Below, piece by piece: positions 1 through 7,368 of a stretch of 34,545 bases of DNA. The translations under genes were made by a program, and so were the position numbers. The notes under the pieces were generated by a model. The model searched no databases, was not told the DNA's origin, and worked only from the letters and a program-made list of their open reading frames with translations. Source of the stretch: [Eubacterium] cellulosolvens LD2006 (GTDB taxonomy: Bacteria; Bacillota; Clostridia; Lachnospirales; Lachnospiraceae); NCBI RefSeq assembly GCF_000621585.1, contig NZ_JHXY01000027.1, positions 1 to 34,545 of the forward strand, in the 5' to 3' direction. Positions within the stretch are counted from its first letter, which is position 1, and each line of letters starts with the position of its first letter.

Positions 1-1
1 C

Positions 2-661
2 GCCTCCGTCGACGAATGCGGCCGGGAGCTCGCGGAGAGGATCAAAAAGATCTGCCGTGAGAAAGGCTGCAAAAAACTCAACGTCATTGCTCACAGCAAA
101 GGCGGTCTGGATATGCGCGCCGCCATCACGAAATACGGAGCAGACAAATATGTCGCGTCTCTGACCACCATCAACACCCCTCACCGCGGCTGCATGTTTG
201 CGGATTATCTGCTGAACAAAGCGCCGAAGGCCGTGAAGAAAACCGTTGCCAAAACCTATAACACCGTCGTATCCAAACTCGGAGACGAGGATCCGGATTT
301 CCTCGATGCCGTCGAGGATCTGACCGCAGAAAACTGTGCGGATTTCAACGAAAACTGCCCGGACGATCCCGATGTGTACTACCAGAGCTACGGCACTTAT
401 GCGCCGGATGCGCAGTCCAGCGATTTTCCGCTGAATATGACACGCAATCTGGTTGAGTATTTTGACGGTGAGCGAAACGACGGCCTCGTCGCAGTCTCCT
501 CCATGAAGTGGGGAAGTAAGTTCACACTCATTGAGCCAAAAAGCGAAGAGGGGATCACCCACGCCGACGTCATTGACCTCTACGGAAACAACGTACCCGG
601 TTATGACGTTCGGGAAATGTATGTGGATATCCTCAGGGACCTGAAATCAAGAGGTTACTGA
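2..661 (+). CDS. Lipase/esterase of the alpha/beta-hydrolase fold, 5' end outside window
   Basis: This is the last 219 residues of a lipase-like hydrolase; the reading frame is open from base 2, so the start lies before the window. The nucleophile elbow is AHSKGG (Ser at visible residue 32), followed by TTINTPHRG, which is typical of triacylglycerol lipases. Candidate Asp and His of the triad are in NDGLVAV (residue 160) and GITHADVIDLYG (residue 187), the order expected for this fold. The family cleaves carboxylic ester bonds of lipids or related esters; the substrate cannot be told from this. No secretion signal can be judged because the N-terminus is missing. It is followed by a separate aldo/keto reductase gene with its own strong ribosome site. 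The fold is well supported, the exact substrate is not. Confidence 0.85.
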   Translation, partial: ASVDECGRELAERIKKICREKGCKKLNVIAHSKGGLDMRAAITKYGADKYVASLTTINTPHRGCMFADYLLNKAPKAVKKTVAKTYNTVVSKLGDEDPDFLDAVEDLTAENCADFNENCPDDPDVYYQSYGTYAPDAQSSDFPLNMTRNLVEYFDGERNDGLVAVSSMKWGSKFTLIEPKSEEGITHADVIDLYGNNVPGYDVREMYVDILRDLKSRGY

Positions 662-774
662 CGGATCTCGTACCCTAGGATCCATCATCTTTCTAATTGT
701 ACATCCTTCCGGCACATTGTAAGATAAAGACAGAACTGTATGGAAAGCGAAATGCCCAAAAAGGAGGATACCAA

Positions 775-1701
775 ATGCAGACCATCAATATCTGTCAGGG
801 ACCGCAGAATGTCTCAAGGCTGATTCTCGGTTGTATGCGCATGCCGGCACTCAGCAGGGAAACCGCGGCGGAGATGATCCGAACCGCCGTTGATCTCGGA
901 ATCAATTATTTCGATCATGCCACCGTTTACGGCGCGGGTGAGGCGGAACGAAGATTCGCGGAGGCCTTCGCGCTCACGGATCTGAAACGTGAAGATCTGA
1001 TCATTCAGTCCAAATGCGGTATCCTCCCTGCGGAGAAGATTTTTGACTGGAGAAAAGACAGTATCATCGAGAGCGTGGATCAGATTCTTCAGAGATTGCA
1101 GACAGAGTATCTGGACGTGCTTCTTCTTCACCGGCCGGATCTTCTGTTTGATCCGGAGCAGGTGGCGGCGGCCTTCGATCAGCTGGAAGCCTCCGGCAAG
1201 GTGCGCACCTTCGGCATCAGCAATACGATGCCGATGCAGATCGAACTTTTGAAAAAATATGTGAGGCAGCCGCTGAAAATCAACCAGCTGCAGCTTTCTC
1301 TGGAGCAGTCCCAGCTGATTGATCAGGATCTCTACATGAATAACAAGACGACGGAGCTGTCCGTGATGCGGGACGGCGGAGCTCTCTGCTACTGCCGCCT
1401 TCATGACATTACGATTCAGGCCTGGTCGCCGCTTCAGCACGGAATGTTCGGCGGAATGTTCATCGACAATCCGGATTTCCCGGAACTCAACGAAGCGCTT
1501 GCGGATCTGGCGGACAAGTACAACGCGACGAAGGCTGCGATCGCCATCGCCTGGATTCTTCGTCATCCGGCAAAAATGCAGGTGATCGCCGGCACCATGA
1601 ATCCGGTCCACCTGAAGGAAATGGCTGAGGCCGACCGGATCGACCTGACTCACGAGGAGTGGTACCGGCTGTATCTGGCAAGCGGTAAATTTCTGCCGTA
1701 A
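775..1701 (+). CDS. Aldo/keto reductase, YdhF-like
   Basis: A 308-residue NAD(P)H-dependent oxidoreductase of the aldo/keto reductase superfamily, probably cytoplasmic. The catalytic tetrad is visible: Asp47 and Tyr52 in NYFDHATVYG, Lys80 in IIQSKCGI, His119 in VLLLHRPD. The C-terminal half carries the cofactor-side motifs, such as FGISN and the late IAIAWILRHP helix. The segment LSLEQSQLIDQDLYMNN resembles the E. coli YdhF branch (COG4989). An upstream in-frame ATG at 697 exists, but the ATG at 775 has AAGGAGG about seven bases before it and begins the conserved barrel, so it is preferred. The physiological substrate is unknown; members of this branch reduce aldehydes or ketones in vitro. 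Confidence 0.92.
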   Translation: MQTINICQGPQNVSRLILGCMRMPALSRETAAEMIRTAVDLGINYFDHATVYGAGEAERRFAEAFALTDLKREDLIIQSKCGILPAEKIFDWRKDSIIESVDQILQRLQTEYLDVLLLHRPDLLFDPEQVAAAFDQLEASGKVRTFGISNTMPMQIELLKKYVRQPLKINQLQLSLEQSQLIDQDLYMNNKTTELSVMRDGGALCYCRLHDITIQAWSPLQHGMFGGMFIDNPDFPELNEALADLADKYNATKAAIAIAWILRHPAKMQVIAGTMNPVHLKEMAEADRIDLTHEEWYRLYLASGKFLP

Positions 1702-1764
1702 CTGACACGGCCAAAGTCGGGGCGCAAGGTCCTTAAGGTAATCCCCAAAGTTGCTCGCACCATA

Positions 1765-1788
1765 CGCGGATGCAGAGCATCTGCTCAT
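1765..1788. repeat. Short hairpin-bearing intergenic repeat (copy 1)
   Basis: Within the 219-bp gap before the ATP-grasp gene lies a 24-base stretch matching 8581-8604 at 19 of 24 positions. Both copies contain a small hairpin (GATGC-AGA-GCATC here, GATGC-GAA-GTATC there, the latter using a G-T wobble). The larger gap also has an inverted pair CCAAAGTT / AACTTTGG around 1747-1754 and 1800-1807. This may be a degenerate dispersed element; two weak copies are thin evidence. Confidence 0.3.
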
Positions 1789-1920
1789 TGCGCTCCGTCG
1801 AACTTTGGCTGTTCGCATATTATATGCTTCTTGTATTTCGTCGAAAATATATTGTTAGAAGGATTCTGACGATACGGATTGGACGGCTTTCCGGTGTGAT
1901 GATAAGGAGCAGAAGACTCG

Positions 1921-3669
1921 ATGGAAAAGAAAAAGGCTATTCTGATCGTAGGCGCGATATCAACGGGAATACAATATGTCTATGATGTGATCGAACGGGG
2001 CTATATTCCGATTGTGTTATATCCCGATAAGACGAATCAGTCCAAAGACCAGACGCTTTATGAGATGGAGCGGGACAGCGCGATCAAACGTTTCCCTGCG
2101 GAGGCAATCGTTATTCGTCCTTCATCAAACGATTACGAGAGCATTGCGAAGGCGCTCGAGGATTTTCGCATTGTAGCGGTCCTTCAGGGAAGCAAAGATG
2201 AAGCGGAAATGACGGTTCGTCTTGCCGCTGCCTTCGGTGTGAGCGGAAATGATCCGTCATATATCCCAAGCTACACCGATAAATACCGGATGCAGCAGAC
2301 GCTTGAAGAGAAAGGTCTTCACTCCGTCAAATGTTGCCTCTGTCGAAGTTTTGAAGAGGCAAAAGCCTTTATGAACAGCCGAAATCTTGAGAATATCGTC
2401 ATCAAATCCGTATCAAATCCCGGCGACCTGAAAGCATGTATCTGCAGCTCCGACCGTGACATCGCACAGGTTTTTGAAAAAGGACTTTCCGCAGAAGAGC
2501 GGGCGGATACACACGGAAAGCAGCTGCTCGTCCAGGAGCGTCTGAAGGGTACGGAATACATCGTCAATACCTGCAGCTGCAACGGAAAGCACATGGTCAC
2601 GGACATCTGGCGCTATCACAAGATCGCTCCGTCGGAAGGCGAGGGAAGTGTCTATGACTACGCGATTCTAGTACGGGAGCTTATGCCGGAACAGGAAGAG
2701 CTCTGCCGCTTCGCGATGCAGGCTGTCGACGCACTTGGAATAAAGTACGGACCGACGAACGGCGAATACATTCTGACGAACGACGGCCCGTATCTTCTCT
2801 CACTGGCGACATCACCGATGGAGCCGAATGTCAAAAGGAAGTTCCTTGAGAAGGGGCTGTCGCATCACATCACGAATCTTGCCTTTGACAGCTATCTCAA
2901 GGGATACTATTTCGATTATGTAGCGGATCAGCCGTACGAGCCGCACGGCGCACTGATGTTTAAGTACTTCATTGCCCAGAAGAATCAGGTCGTTCTTGAC
3001 TTTCCGATTATCCCGATCCTCCGGAAAATCAAGAGTTACCATTCGCTGAATATCCGCTCCAAGATCCTCTCGATGCAGCTGGAGAAAACCGTAGATCTCG
3101 ACACATCCTCCGGCATGTTGTATCTCGCGTCGGAGGATGAGGTACAGATCTGGAGCGACTATTATCTCATCCGGACACTGGAAAAAGATTACTTCAGTCT
3201 CCTGTTCAGCGGCCTGGACAGTGAAGAAGGCTATTATGTGGACGGCCATACGTGGACGCACGAAGAAAAAACAGTCGTTCTTGAAAAGCTGATTGACAAG
3301 CGACTGAATACACTGATCCTGCACACGGGAGAAGAGCTTGGTGCCGTCGGCGACGACTGGATCAGTGAGAGCGACGCCGTCACGGTCATCGGCATCGAGG
3401 AAACCTCCCGACTCGCAGGCATGTGGAACCGGGTAATCTTCGATTTTGACAGCCGCCCGTCTACGATGGAGGAAATGATCGAAGCGATCTTTCAGGTCTC
3501 CGATACCCTTGCCCCCGGCGGCCTGGCACTGGTGCCGGGGTGGTCGATCGCGAATTTCCCGCACGGCAAAGAAGGCCTGCTCGCCATTCTTGTCATCGCG
3601 GATCTTCGGATCAATATTCCCAGATGGAATTCTATGGATATCATCAGCCTGACCAAGAAAGAAGTGTAA
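1921..3669 (+). CDS. ATP-grasp-like protein with degenerate active site and unknown C-terminal domain
   Basis: A 582-residue protein. Residues 1-110 form a Rossmann-like pre-ATP-grasp region (AILIVGAISTGIQYVYDVIERGY, then LQGSKDEAEMTVRLAAAFG). Residues ~115-330 resemble the ATP-grasp of amino-acid and carboxylate-amine ligases: TDKYRMQQTLEEKG, the VIKSVSNPGD lysine strand, LLVQERLKGTEYIVN and the YGPTNGEYILTNDGP strand. The usual Mg-binding E-x-N-x-R strand is replaced by YLLSLATSPMEPN, so normal ligase activity is doubtful. Residues ~400-582 have no domain I recognise with certainty; DTLAPGGLALVPGW recalls the last strand of class I methyltransferases. The start follows AAGGAG at a slightly long spacing. 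The gene ends before a strong bidirectional terminator and appears monocistronic. Confidence 0.75.
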   Translation: MEKKKAILIVGAISTGIQYVYDVIERGYIPIVLYPDKTNQSKDQTLYEMERDSAIKRFPAEAIVIRPSSNDYESIAKALEDFRIVAVLQGSKDEAEMTVRLAAAFGVSGNDPSYIPSYTDKYRMQQTLEEKGLHSVKCCLCRSFEEAKAFMNSRNLENIVIKSVSNPGDLKACICSSDRDIAQVFEKGLSAEERADTHGKQLLVQERLKGTEYIVNTCSCNGKHMVTDIWRYHKIAPSEGEGSVYDYAILVRELMPEQEELCRFAMQAVDALGIKYGPTNGEYILTNDGPYLLSLATSPMEPNVKRKFLEKGLSHHITNLAFDSYLKGYYFDYVADQPYEPHGALMFKYFIAQKNQVVLDFPIIPILRKIKSYHSLNIRSKILSMQLEKTVDLDTSSGMLYLASEDEVQIWSDYYLIRTLEKDYFSLLFSGLDSEEGYYVDGHTWTHEEKTVVLEKLIDKRLNTLILHTGEELGAVGDDWISESDAVTVIGIEETSRLAGMWNRVIFDFDSRPSTMEEMIEAIFQVSDTLAPGGLALVPGWSIANFPHGKEGLLAILVIADLRINIPRWNSMDIISLTKKEV

Positions 3670-3671
3670 AA

Positions 3672-3716
3672 AGAAGGATCCAACTGCATGTCTGACAGTT
3701 GGATCCTTCTCTTTTA
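3672..3716. terminator. Bidirectional rho-independent terminator
   Basis: Arms 3672-3686 and 3696-3710 form a perfect 15-bp stem with a nine-base loop, followed by CTTTT on the plus strand and by a run of T on the minus strand. It sits between the convergent ATP-grasp gene and the ABC permease gene and should serve both. Confidence 0.93.
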
Positions 3717-3737
3717 CTCCTTGACCCGCGAAAAGTA

Positions 3738-5783
3738 TCAGTACTCTCCGTCCTCGTTGATATGGTATTCCAGAAGCAGCTCCGGATCATCCACGCGCAC
3801 GCACATATACCGCTCTGATCCGCTCTTCTCCTTCAGCAGGATATTTGTCGTCTTCCGATAGTCCTCAGCAAATTCATACTCACTGCAGACAACAACGCCG
3901 CGCAGAAATTTCTTCATCTCCTCCGGATTTGTGATGCTGTACAGGCGTACGTCGCCGTTGTCGTCATCGATCGAACGAAGACCTTCGGTTGTCGTGCGGA
4001 GAGCATTTTCCCTGTTTTCCTCCAGACGCACGCCGAGATCTCCCAGAACCTTCAGGGTTCGTTCATAGCTTTTGTATACCGGGAACCGGAGCGTCGGCTG
4101 CTCGATATCCATCAGCTCCGCGTTTGCTTTTTCATCCGGATAAACCGTCAGCATACAGACGCTCCCCTCTTTGTATGCCTGACGGCAGGTCAATGTCGTG
4201 CGGTCTTTGTCCAGAGCTTCTTTCAGCGCCTTTCCATGATCCCGGAGCGCGAAGACGACGCCGTCGTCATCCGGATCAACCTGCCATCCTTCAACTGTAA
4301 CAGAGCCCCAGCGATACTTTTTAAGTTTAACAAGAGCATCCGTCCTCGGCCGTTCTTTTTTTTCAATCATTTCCACCAGATCAAGCACATCTTCTTTGTC
4401 TGCCGCCAAGAACCGTCTGACCTCGTTTCCGTTCTTCATCTTGAACTGCAGGTTGATGACGTTCCGGTCATCGCGACCCTCACGGCCGGATTTTTTCGCG
4501 ATCTCAGAGATCTTCTCATAGAGATCCCCATCCATCGGCGCATAGCGGAACTGATCCGCGTCAAGGAAGTTGACGTTGTAACCGAACAGCGCCTCCGTCT
4601 CATGATTCTCGACTCCGATTTCCTCCACCGCAGCCTCAGACGGAAGGCTTTTGTCGAGAGCGAGCGGATCCGACACGAAGAAAATTACGACGGCCAGAGA
4701 CGCCACCAGGAAGACCATCAGGCTCTTCCAGTGACTGCAGGCGATCCGGATATCCGGATTGTAAATAAACTCCATGACAAAGTTGATCAGAATCACGCCG
4801 GCAATCGCGCCGATGAACATGAAAAGTACCTGATCCGACTGACTAAGCGCCGAGAAAAACATCGCGCTCACCAGGGCGCCGGCCACGCCGACGATCACCT
4901 TGATCACCGGGTTCATTTTCGGGCTGAGGAAGGTATCCCCCTGCACCTCGGTCGGCCGCTTCAGGTAAAGGAACATCGAGAGGACAAACAGCGCCACTGC
5001 GTAGAACAACATACACAGCCACCAGGATACGTTGCCAACCGTGCCGATCCGGAACAGCAAGGTCAACGGCGAGAAAAATGTGCCGTCTATTCCGATCGGA
5101 TTGTAGGTGGCGCTTGCGATATTCGGCATCCAGGCCGTCATGCTGAAATGTACGATCGTGCATGTGACCGGAATATACAGAACCAGCGCAATACCGAGCA
5201 GAATGCCGGTCAACATCCGTCCGGTCAGCATCATGGCGAGAATAACTGCCTCATAGATGGCAAGGAACGCAAGGATTGACGCACACATACCGGCCAGCCA
5301 GATCAGAAGCACGCGTCCGCTTAACACTCTGAGAACAACAGCGATCGGAAGGCAGAGAAGCTCACAGATCACAAAGGGAACCACTGCCGTCAGCGCGCCG
5401 CCGATGTAACTCGTAAGAAACAGATGCCCCCGCTTAATCGGAAGACTGTGATAGAAATCCGTCTGATCCCCCTTATTCATGTAGGCGAATCCGTTTACGC
5501 CCGCAAGAAACGCATCCACAACAATGGCCATCGCCAGAAATAAATTATCAGGCGTGACCGTAGAGAGAAATACATTCTGCTCCCACGTCACTGTCCATCC
5601 GAAAAGCGCGTCTCTGGTCGTCATACTTCCACCAATCACATCCATGCCTGTGGACGCCCGTCCCGTAAGCAGTGTCGCGATCGGAAGAAGAATGATTCCG
5701 ATGATCATCGTCAGGAAAAACAGCCAGGATCTCCGGCGAAAATTGTTTTTTACAAGTTTAGATAAAGAGATCGTTGAAGTCAT
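3738..5783 (-). CDS. ABC transporter permease (ABC-2 type exporter subunit)
   Basis: A 681-residue integral membrane protein. Residues ~1-375 contain about nine to ten hydrophobic segments, starting with LFFLTMIIGIILLPIATLL, and include the cytoplasmic motif NKGDQTDFYHSLPIKRGHLF, typical of large Firmicute ABC-2 permeases paired with YtrA-controlled ATPases. Residues ~380-681 are a soluble tail rich in charged residues, probably extracytoplasmic after the last helix (VFLVASLAVVIFFVSDP). The start overlaps the end of the ATPase gene by 26 bases, indicating translational coupling. Together with the ATPase and repressor it forms an efflux or membrane-stress exporter; the substrate is unknown. 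Such systems often respond to cell-wall-active peptides, but nothing in the sequence proves that here. Confidence 0.9.
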   Translation of the reverse strand: MTSTISLSKLVKNNFRRRSWLFFLTMIIGIILLPIATLLTGRASTGMDVIGGSMTTRDALFGWTVTWEQNVFLSTVTPDNLFLAMAIVVDAFLAGVNGFAYMNKGDQTDFYHSLPIKRGHLFLTSYIGGALTAVVPFVICELLCLPIAVVLRVLSGRVLLIWLAGMCASILAFLAIYEAVILAMMLTGRMLTGILLGIALVLYIPVTCTIVHFSMTAWMPNIASATYNPIGIDGTFFSPLTLLFRIGTVGNVSWWLCMLFYAVALFVLSMFLYLKRPTEVQGDTFLSPKMNPVIKVIVGVAGALVSAMFFSALSQSDQVLFMFIGAIAGVILINFVMEFIYNPDIRIACSHWKSLMVFLVASLAVVIFFVSDPLALDKSLPSEAAVEEIGVENHETEALFGYNVNFLDADQFRYAPMDGDLYEKISEIAKKSGREGRDDRNVINLQFKMKNGNEVRRFLAADKEDVLDLVEMIEKKERPRTDALVKLKKYRWGSVTVEGWQVDPDDDGVVFALRDHGKALKEALDKDRTTLTCRQAYKEGSVCMLTVYPDEKANAELMDIEQPTLRFPVYKSYERTLKVLGDLGVRLEENRENALRTTTEGLRSIDDDNGDVRLYSITNPEEMKKFLRGVVVCSEYEFAEDYRKTTNILLKEKSGSERYMCVRVDDPELLLEYHINEDGEY

Positions 5784-6660
5784 ATCCGGACACCCCCGTT
5801 TCGGTAATAAAGATTTCCTCCAGTGTCAGAGGAAGTGTTTCGACAAATATCGGCTTCACAGCCTGGACCTTCTCCATAATCTGCTCTGCCTCGCCCCGGG
5901 CGACGATCATCAGCATGGATCCGCTCCGATCCATCTTCAGGACATTCAGTCCCTCCAGAAGCTGTTTTTCTTTCTCGTCATCCTTGAGCAGGCACTGCAG
6001 TTTGCACATGTGCAGTTTCAGTCCTGAGAGATCCTCGGACAGAAGCACGCCGCCTCTGTGCAGCAGACCGACGTGATCACAAATATCCTCCAGCTCCCTC
6101 AGGTTGTGCGAGGCGATCACCGGCGTCAGACCGTTGTCAATCATTTCCTGGGCAAAGAGACTTTTCACCGCCTGCCGCATCACCGGATCCAGCCCGTCAA
6201 AGAGCTCGTCGCAAAACAGGTACTTCGCGCCCGTACAGATTCCGAGGAGAACGGCGACCTGCCGCTTCATTCCCTTGGAGAATGTGCGCAGTTTTTTCTT
6301 CGGATCGATCCCGATTTTTCCGAGCATATCGTAGTAGCGCTCGCGGTTAAATCCCGGATAGAACAGCGAATACTCCTGTTCCATATCCTCCGGCGTCGCG
6401 TTTTTGATCTCAAAAACCGTGTCCGAGAGAAAACAGATCTTCCGTTTGATCTCTGTATTTTCATAAACCGGCTGACCGTCAACCAGCACCTCTCCGCAAT
6501 CCTGTTTCAGTACGCCGGAAAGGATTCGAAGCAGTGTACTCTTGCCCGCTCCGTTCGTACCGATCAATCCGAAGACCTCTCCGTCCCGGATTGTCAAAGT
6601 CAGATTTCTCAACGCTTCGGTATCACGAAATGACTTTGATACGCCATTGATTTCTATCAT
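5758..6660 (-). CDS. ABC transporter ATP-binding protein
   Basis: A 300-residue ATPase that powers the downstream permease. All core motifs are present: Walker A GTNGAGKS (residues 34-41), signature TFSKGMKRQ (127-135), Walker B KYLFCDE (146-152), D-loop DGLD and switch histidine in IASHNL (His185). The C-terminal ~90 residues (KLHMCKLQCLLKDDEKEK onward) match the extra domain common to ABC-2 exporter ATPases. A longer in-frame reading upstream is an overlap with the repressor gene; the ATG at 6660 starts the conserved MIEINGVSKSF and follows a G-rich ribosome site. It lies 16 bases after the repressor stop and overlaps the permease start, so the three genes form one operon. Confidence 0.95.
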   Translation of the reverse strand: MIEINGVSKSFRDTEALRNLTLTIRDGEVFGLIGTNGAGKSTLLRILSGVLKQDCGEVLVDGQPVYENTEIKRKICFLSDTVFEIKNATPEDMEQEYSLFYPGFNRERYYDMLGKIGIDPKKKLRTFSKGMKRQVAVLLGICTGAKYLFCDELFDGLDPVMRQAVKSLFAQEMIDNGLTPVIASHNLRELEDICDHVGLLHRGGVLLSEDLSGLKLHMCKLQCLLKDDEKEKQLLEGLNVLKMDRSGSMLMIVARGEAEQIMEKVQAVKPIFVETLPLTLEEIFITETGVSGYDFNDLFI

Positions 6661-6676
6661 TCCATACCCCCCCTGG

Positions 6677-7048
6677 TTACATGTTTTTCTCACTGAAGAC
6701 TCTTTCGAGGATCTGCATACACTCTTCTTTGCCAACCCCCATGTCCGCCGCCAGCGACGCGGCCTCCTCCAGCTGCTTCCTGTACGTTTCCTTCTGATCC
6801 TCCGCGATCTTCGAGATATCCGCAACAAAGTTGCCTCTGCCCCGGACCGCGTAGATATACCCCGTCTTTTCCAGAATCAGATATGCTTTCTGGATCGTGT
6901 TCGGGTTGATCGACAGATCCGCCGCCATCTTCCTGACAGAAGGCAGCGCCTCCCCGCTCTCCAGCGCCCCGGTCAGAATCAACTGCCGGTAGTAGTCCAC
7001 GATCTGTTCATAGATCGGTCGTCTGTCCAGATAATCGATAAAAGACAA
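6677..7048 (-). CDS. GntR-family transcriptional regulator, YtrA subfamily
   Basis: A 123-residue repressor. Residues ~10-75 form a winged helix-turn-helix (GEALPSVRKMAADLSINPNT and YIYAVRGRGNFV), with only a short C-terminal helical tail and no effector domain, which defines the YtrA subfamily. Family members repress their own operon, usually an ABC exporter as here. The start is a TTG at 7048, preceded by AGGAGG at a spacing of about seven; no better start exists. The inverted repeat at 7101-7121 in front of it is the likely operator. The signal that releases it is unknown. Confidence 0.92.
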   Translation of the reverse strand: MSFIDYLDRRPIYEQIVDYYRQLILTGALESGEALPSVRKMAADLSINPNTIQKAYLILEKTGYIYAVRGRGNFVADISKIAEDQKETYRKQLEEAASLAADMGVGKEECMQILERVFSEKNM

Positions 7049-7100
7049 TACCTTTCCTCCTCTCCTTCGTCTGTAGTGTTCATTTGTTCCCCGTATCAGC

Positions 7101-7121
7101 TGTACTACTCACTATAGTACA
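7101..7121 (-). promoter_or_regulatory. Probable operator of the YtrA-type repressor
   Basis: A perfect dyad TGTACTA-N7-TAGTACA lies about 55 bases upstream of the repressor start and includes a TATAGT hexamer that could serve as the -10 on the minus strand. Position and symmetry fit autorepression by a dimeric GntR protein. No convincing -35 at standard spacing was found. Confidence 0.6.
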
Positions 7122-7155
7122 CCTAATACAGAAAAATGCAAGTAGGAATTTTCAT

Positions 7156-7313
7156 AAGCGAACTTCATTTCTCCATTCCCCACTCCTGAGGGGGAGCGCA
7201 GCAGGACTTTAGAGCGTGATCAGAATCGCGTCATCGATCTATTCATCTGCGAGCTGCGCATCCCGCGGTTCTTTTTGTGTCATAAGGAATTTCTTATGAC
7301 ACAAAAAGAACCG
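7156..7313 (+). repeat. Dispersed structured repeat, copy A
   Basis: This stretch matches the reverse complement of 28365-28570. Two blocks are identical: 7191-7210 equals the complement of 28468-28487 (20 bases), and 7244-7268 equals the complement of 28411-28435 (25 bases). The right end is an almost perfect palindrome, arms 7266-7286 and 7293-7313 (21 bp, six-base loop), of the same TGTSTCATA type as the hairpins in copy B. There is no transposase or open frame; it behaves like a non-autonomous or REP/BIME-like element. Confidence 0.8.
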
Positions 7314-7339
7314 GTCAGAGATTGCTCTCTTTCCGGTTC
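7303..7339 (-). terminator. Rho-independent terminator of the CobW gene
   Basis: On the minus strand GAACCGG (7333-7339) pairs with CCGGTTC (7308-7314) around an inner AGAG/CTCT stem, followed by TTTTT. It lies about 30 bases after the CobW stop. The 7308-7313 arm also belongs to the neighbouring 21-bp palindrome, so the two hairpins are mutually exclusive. Confidence 0.75.
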
Positions 7340-7368
7340 CCTTTCTTTTCTGTTCTTCTGTTTTTATC

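Noticed and set aside
814-1818. 334-codon minus-strand frame over the aldo/keto reductase
   Set aside because: It is the antisense shadow of a gene with all catalytic residues; its translation has no recognisable motif.
4236-5279. 347-codon plus-strand frame inside the ABC permease gene
   Set aside because: It is rich in His, Arg and Gln with no domain, while the opposite strand encodes a clear membrane protein in operon with an ATPase.
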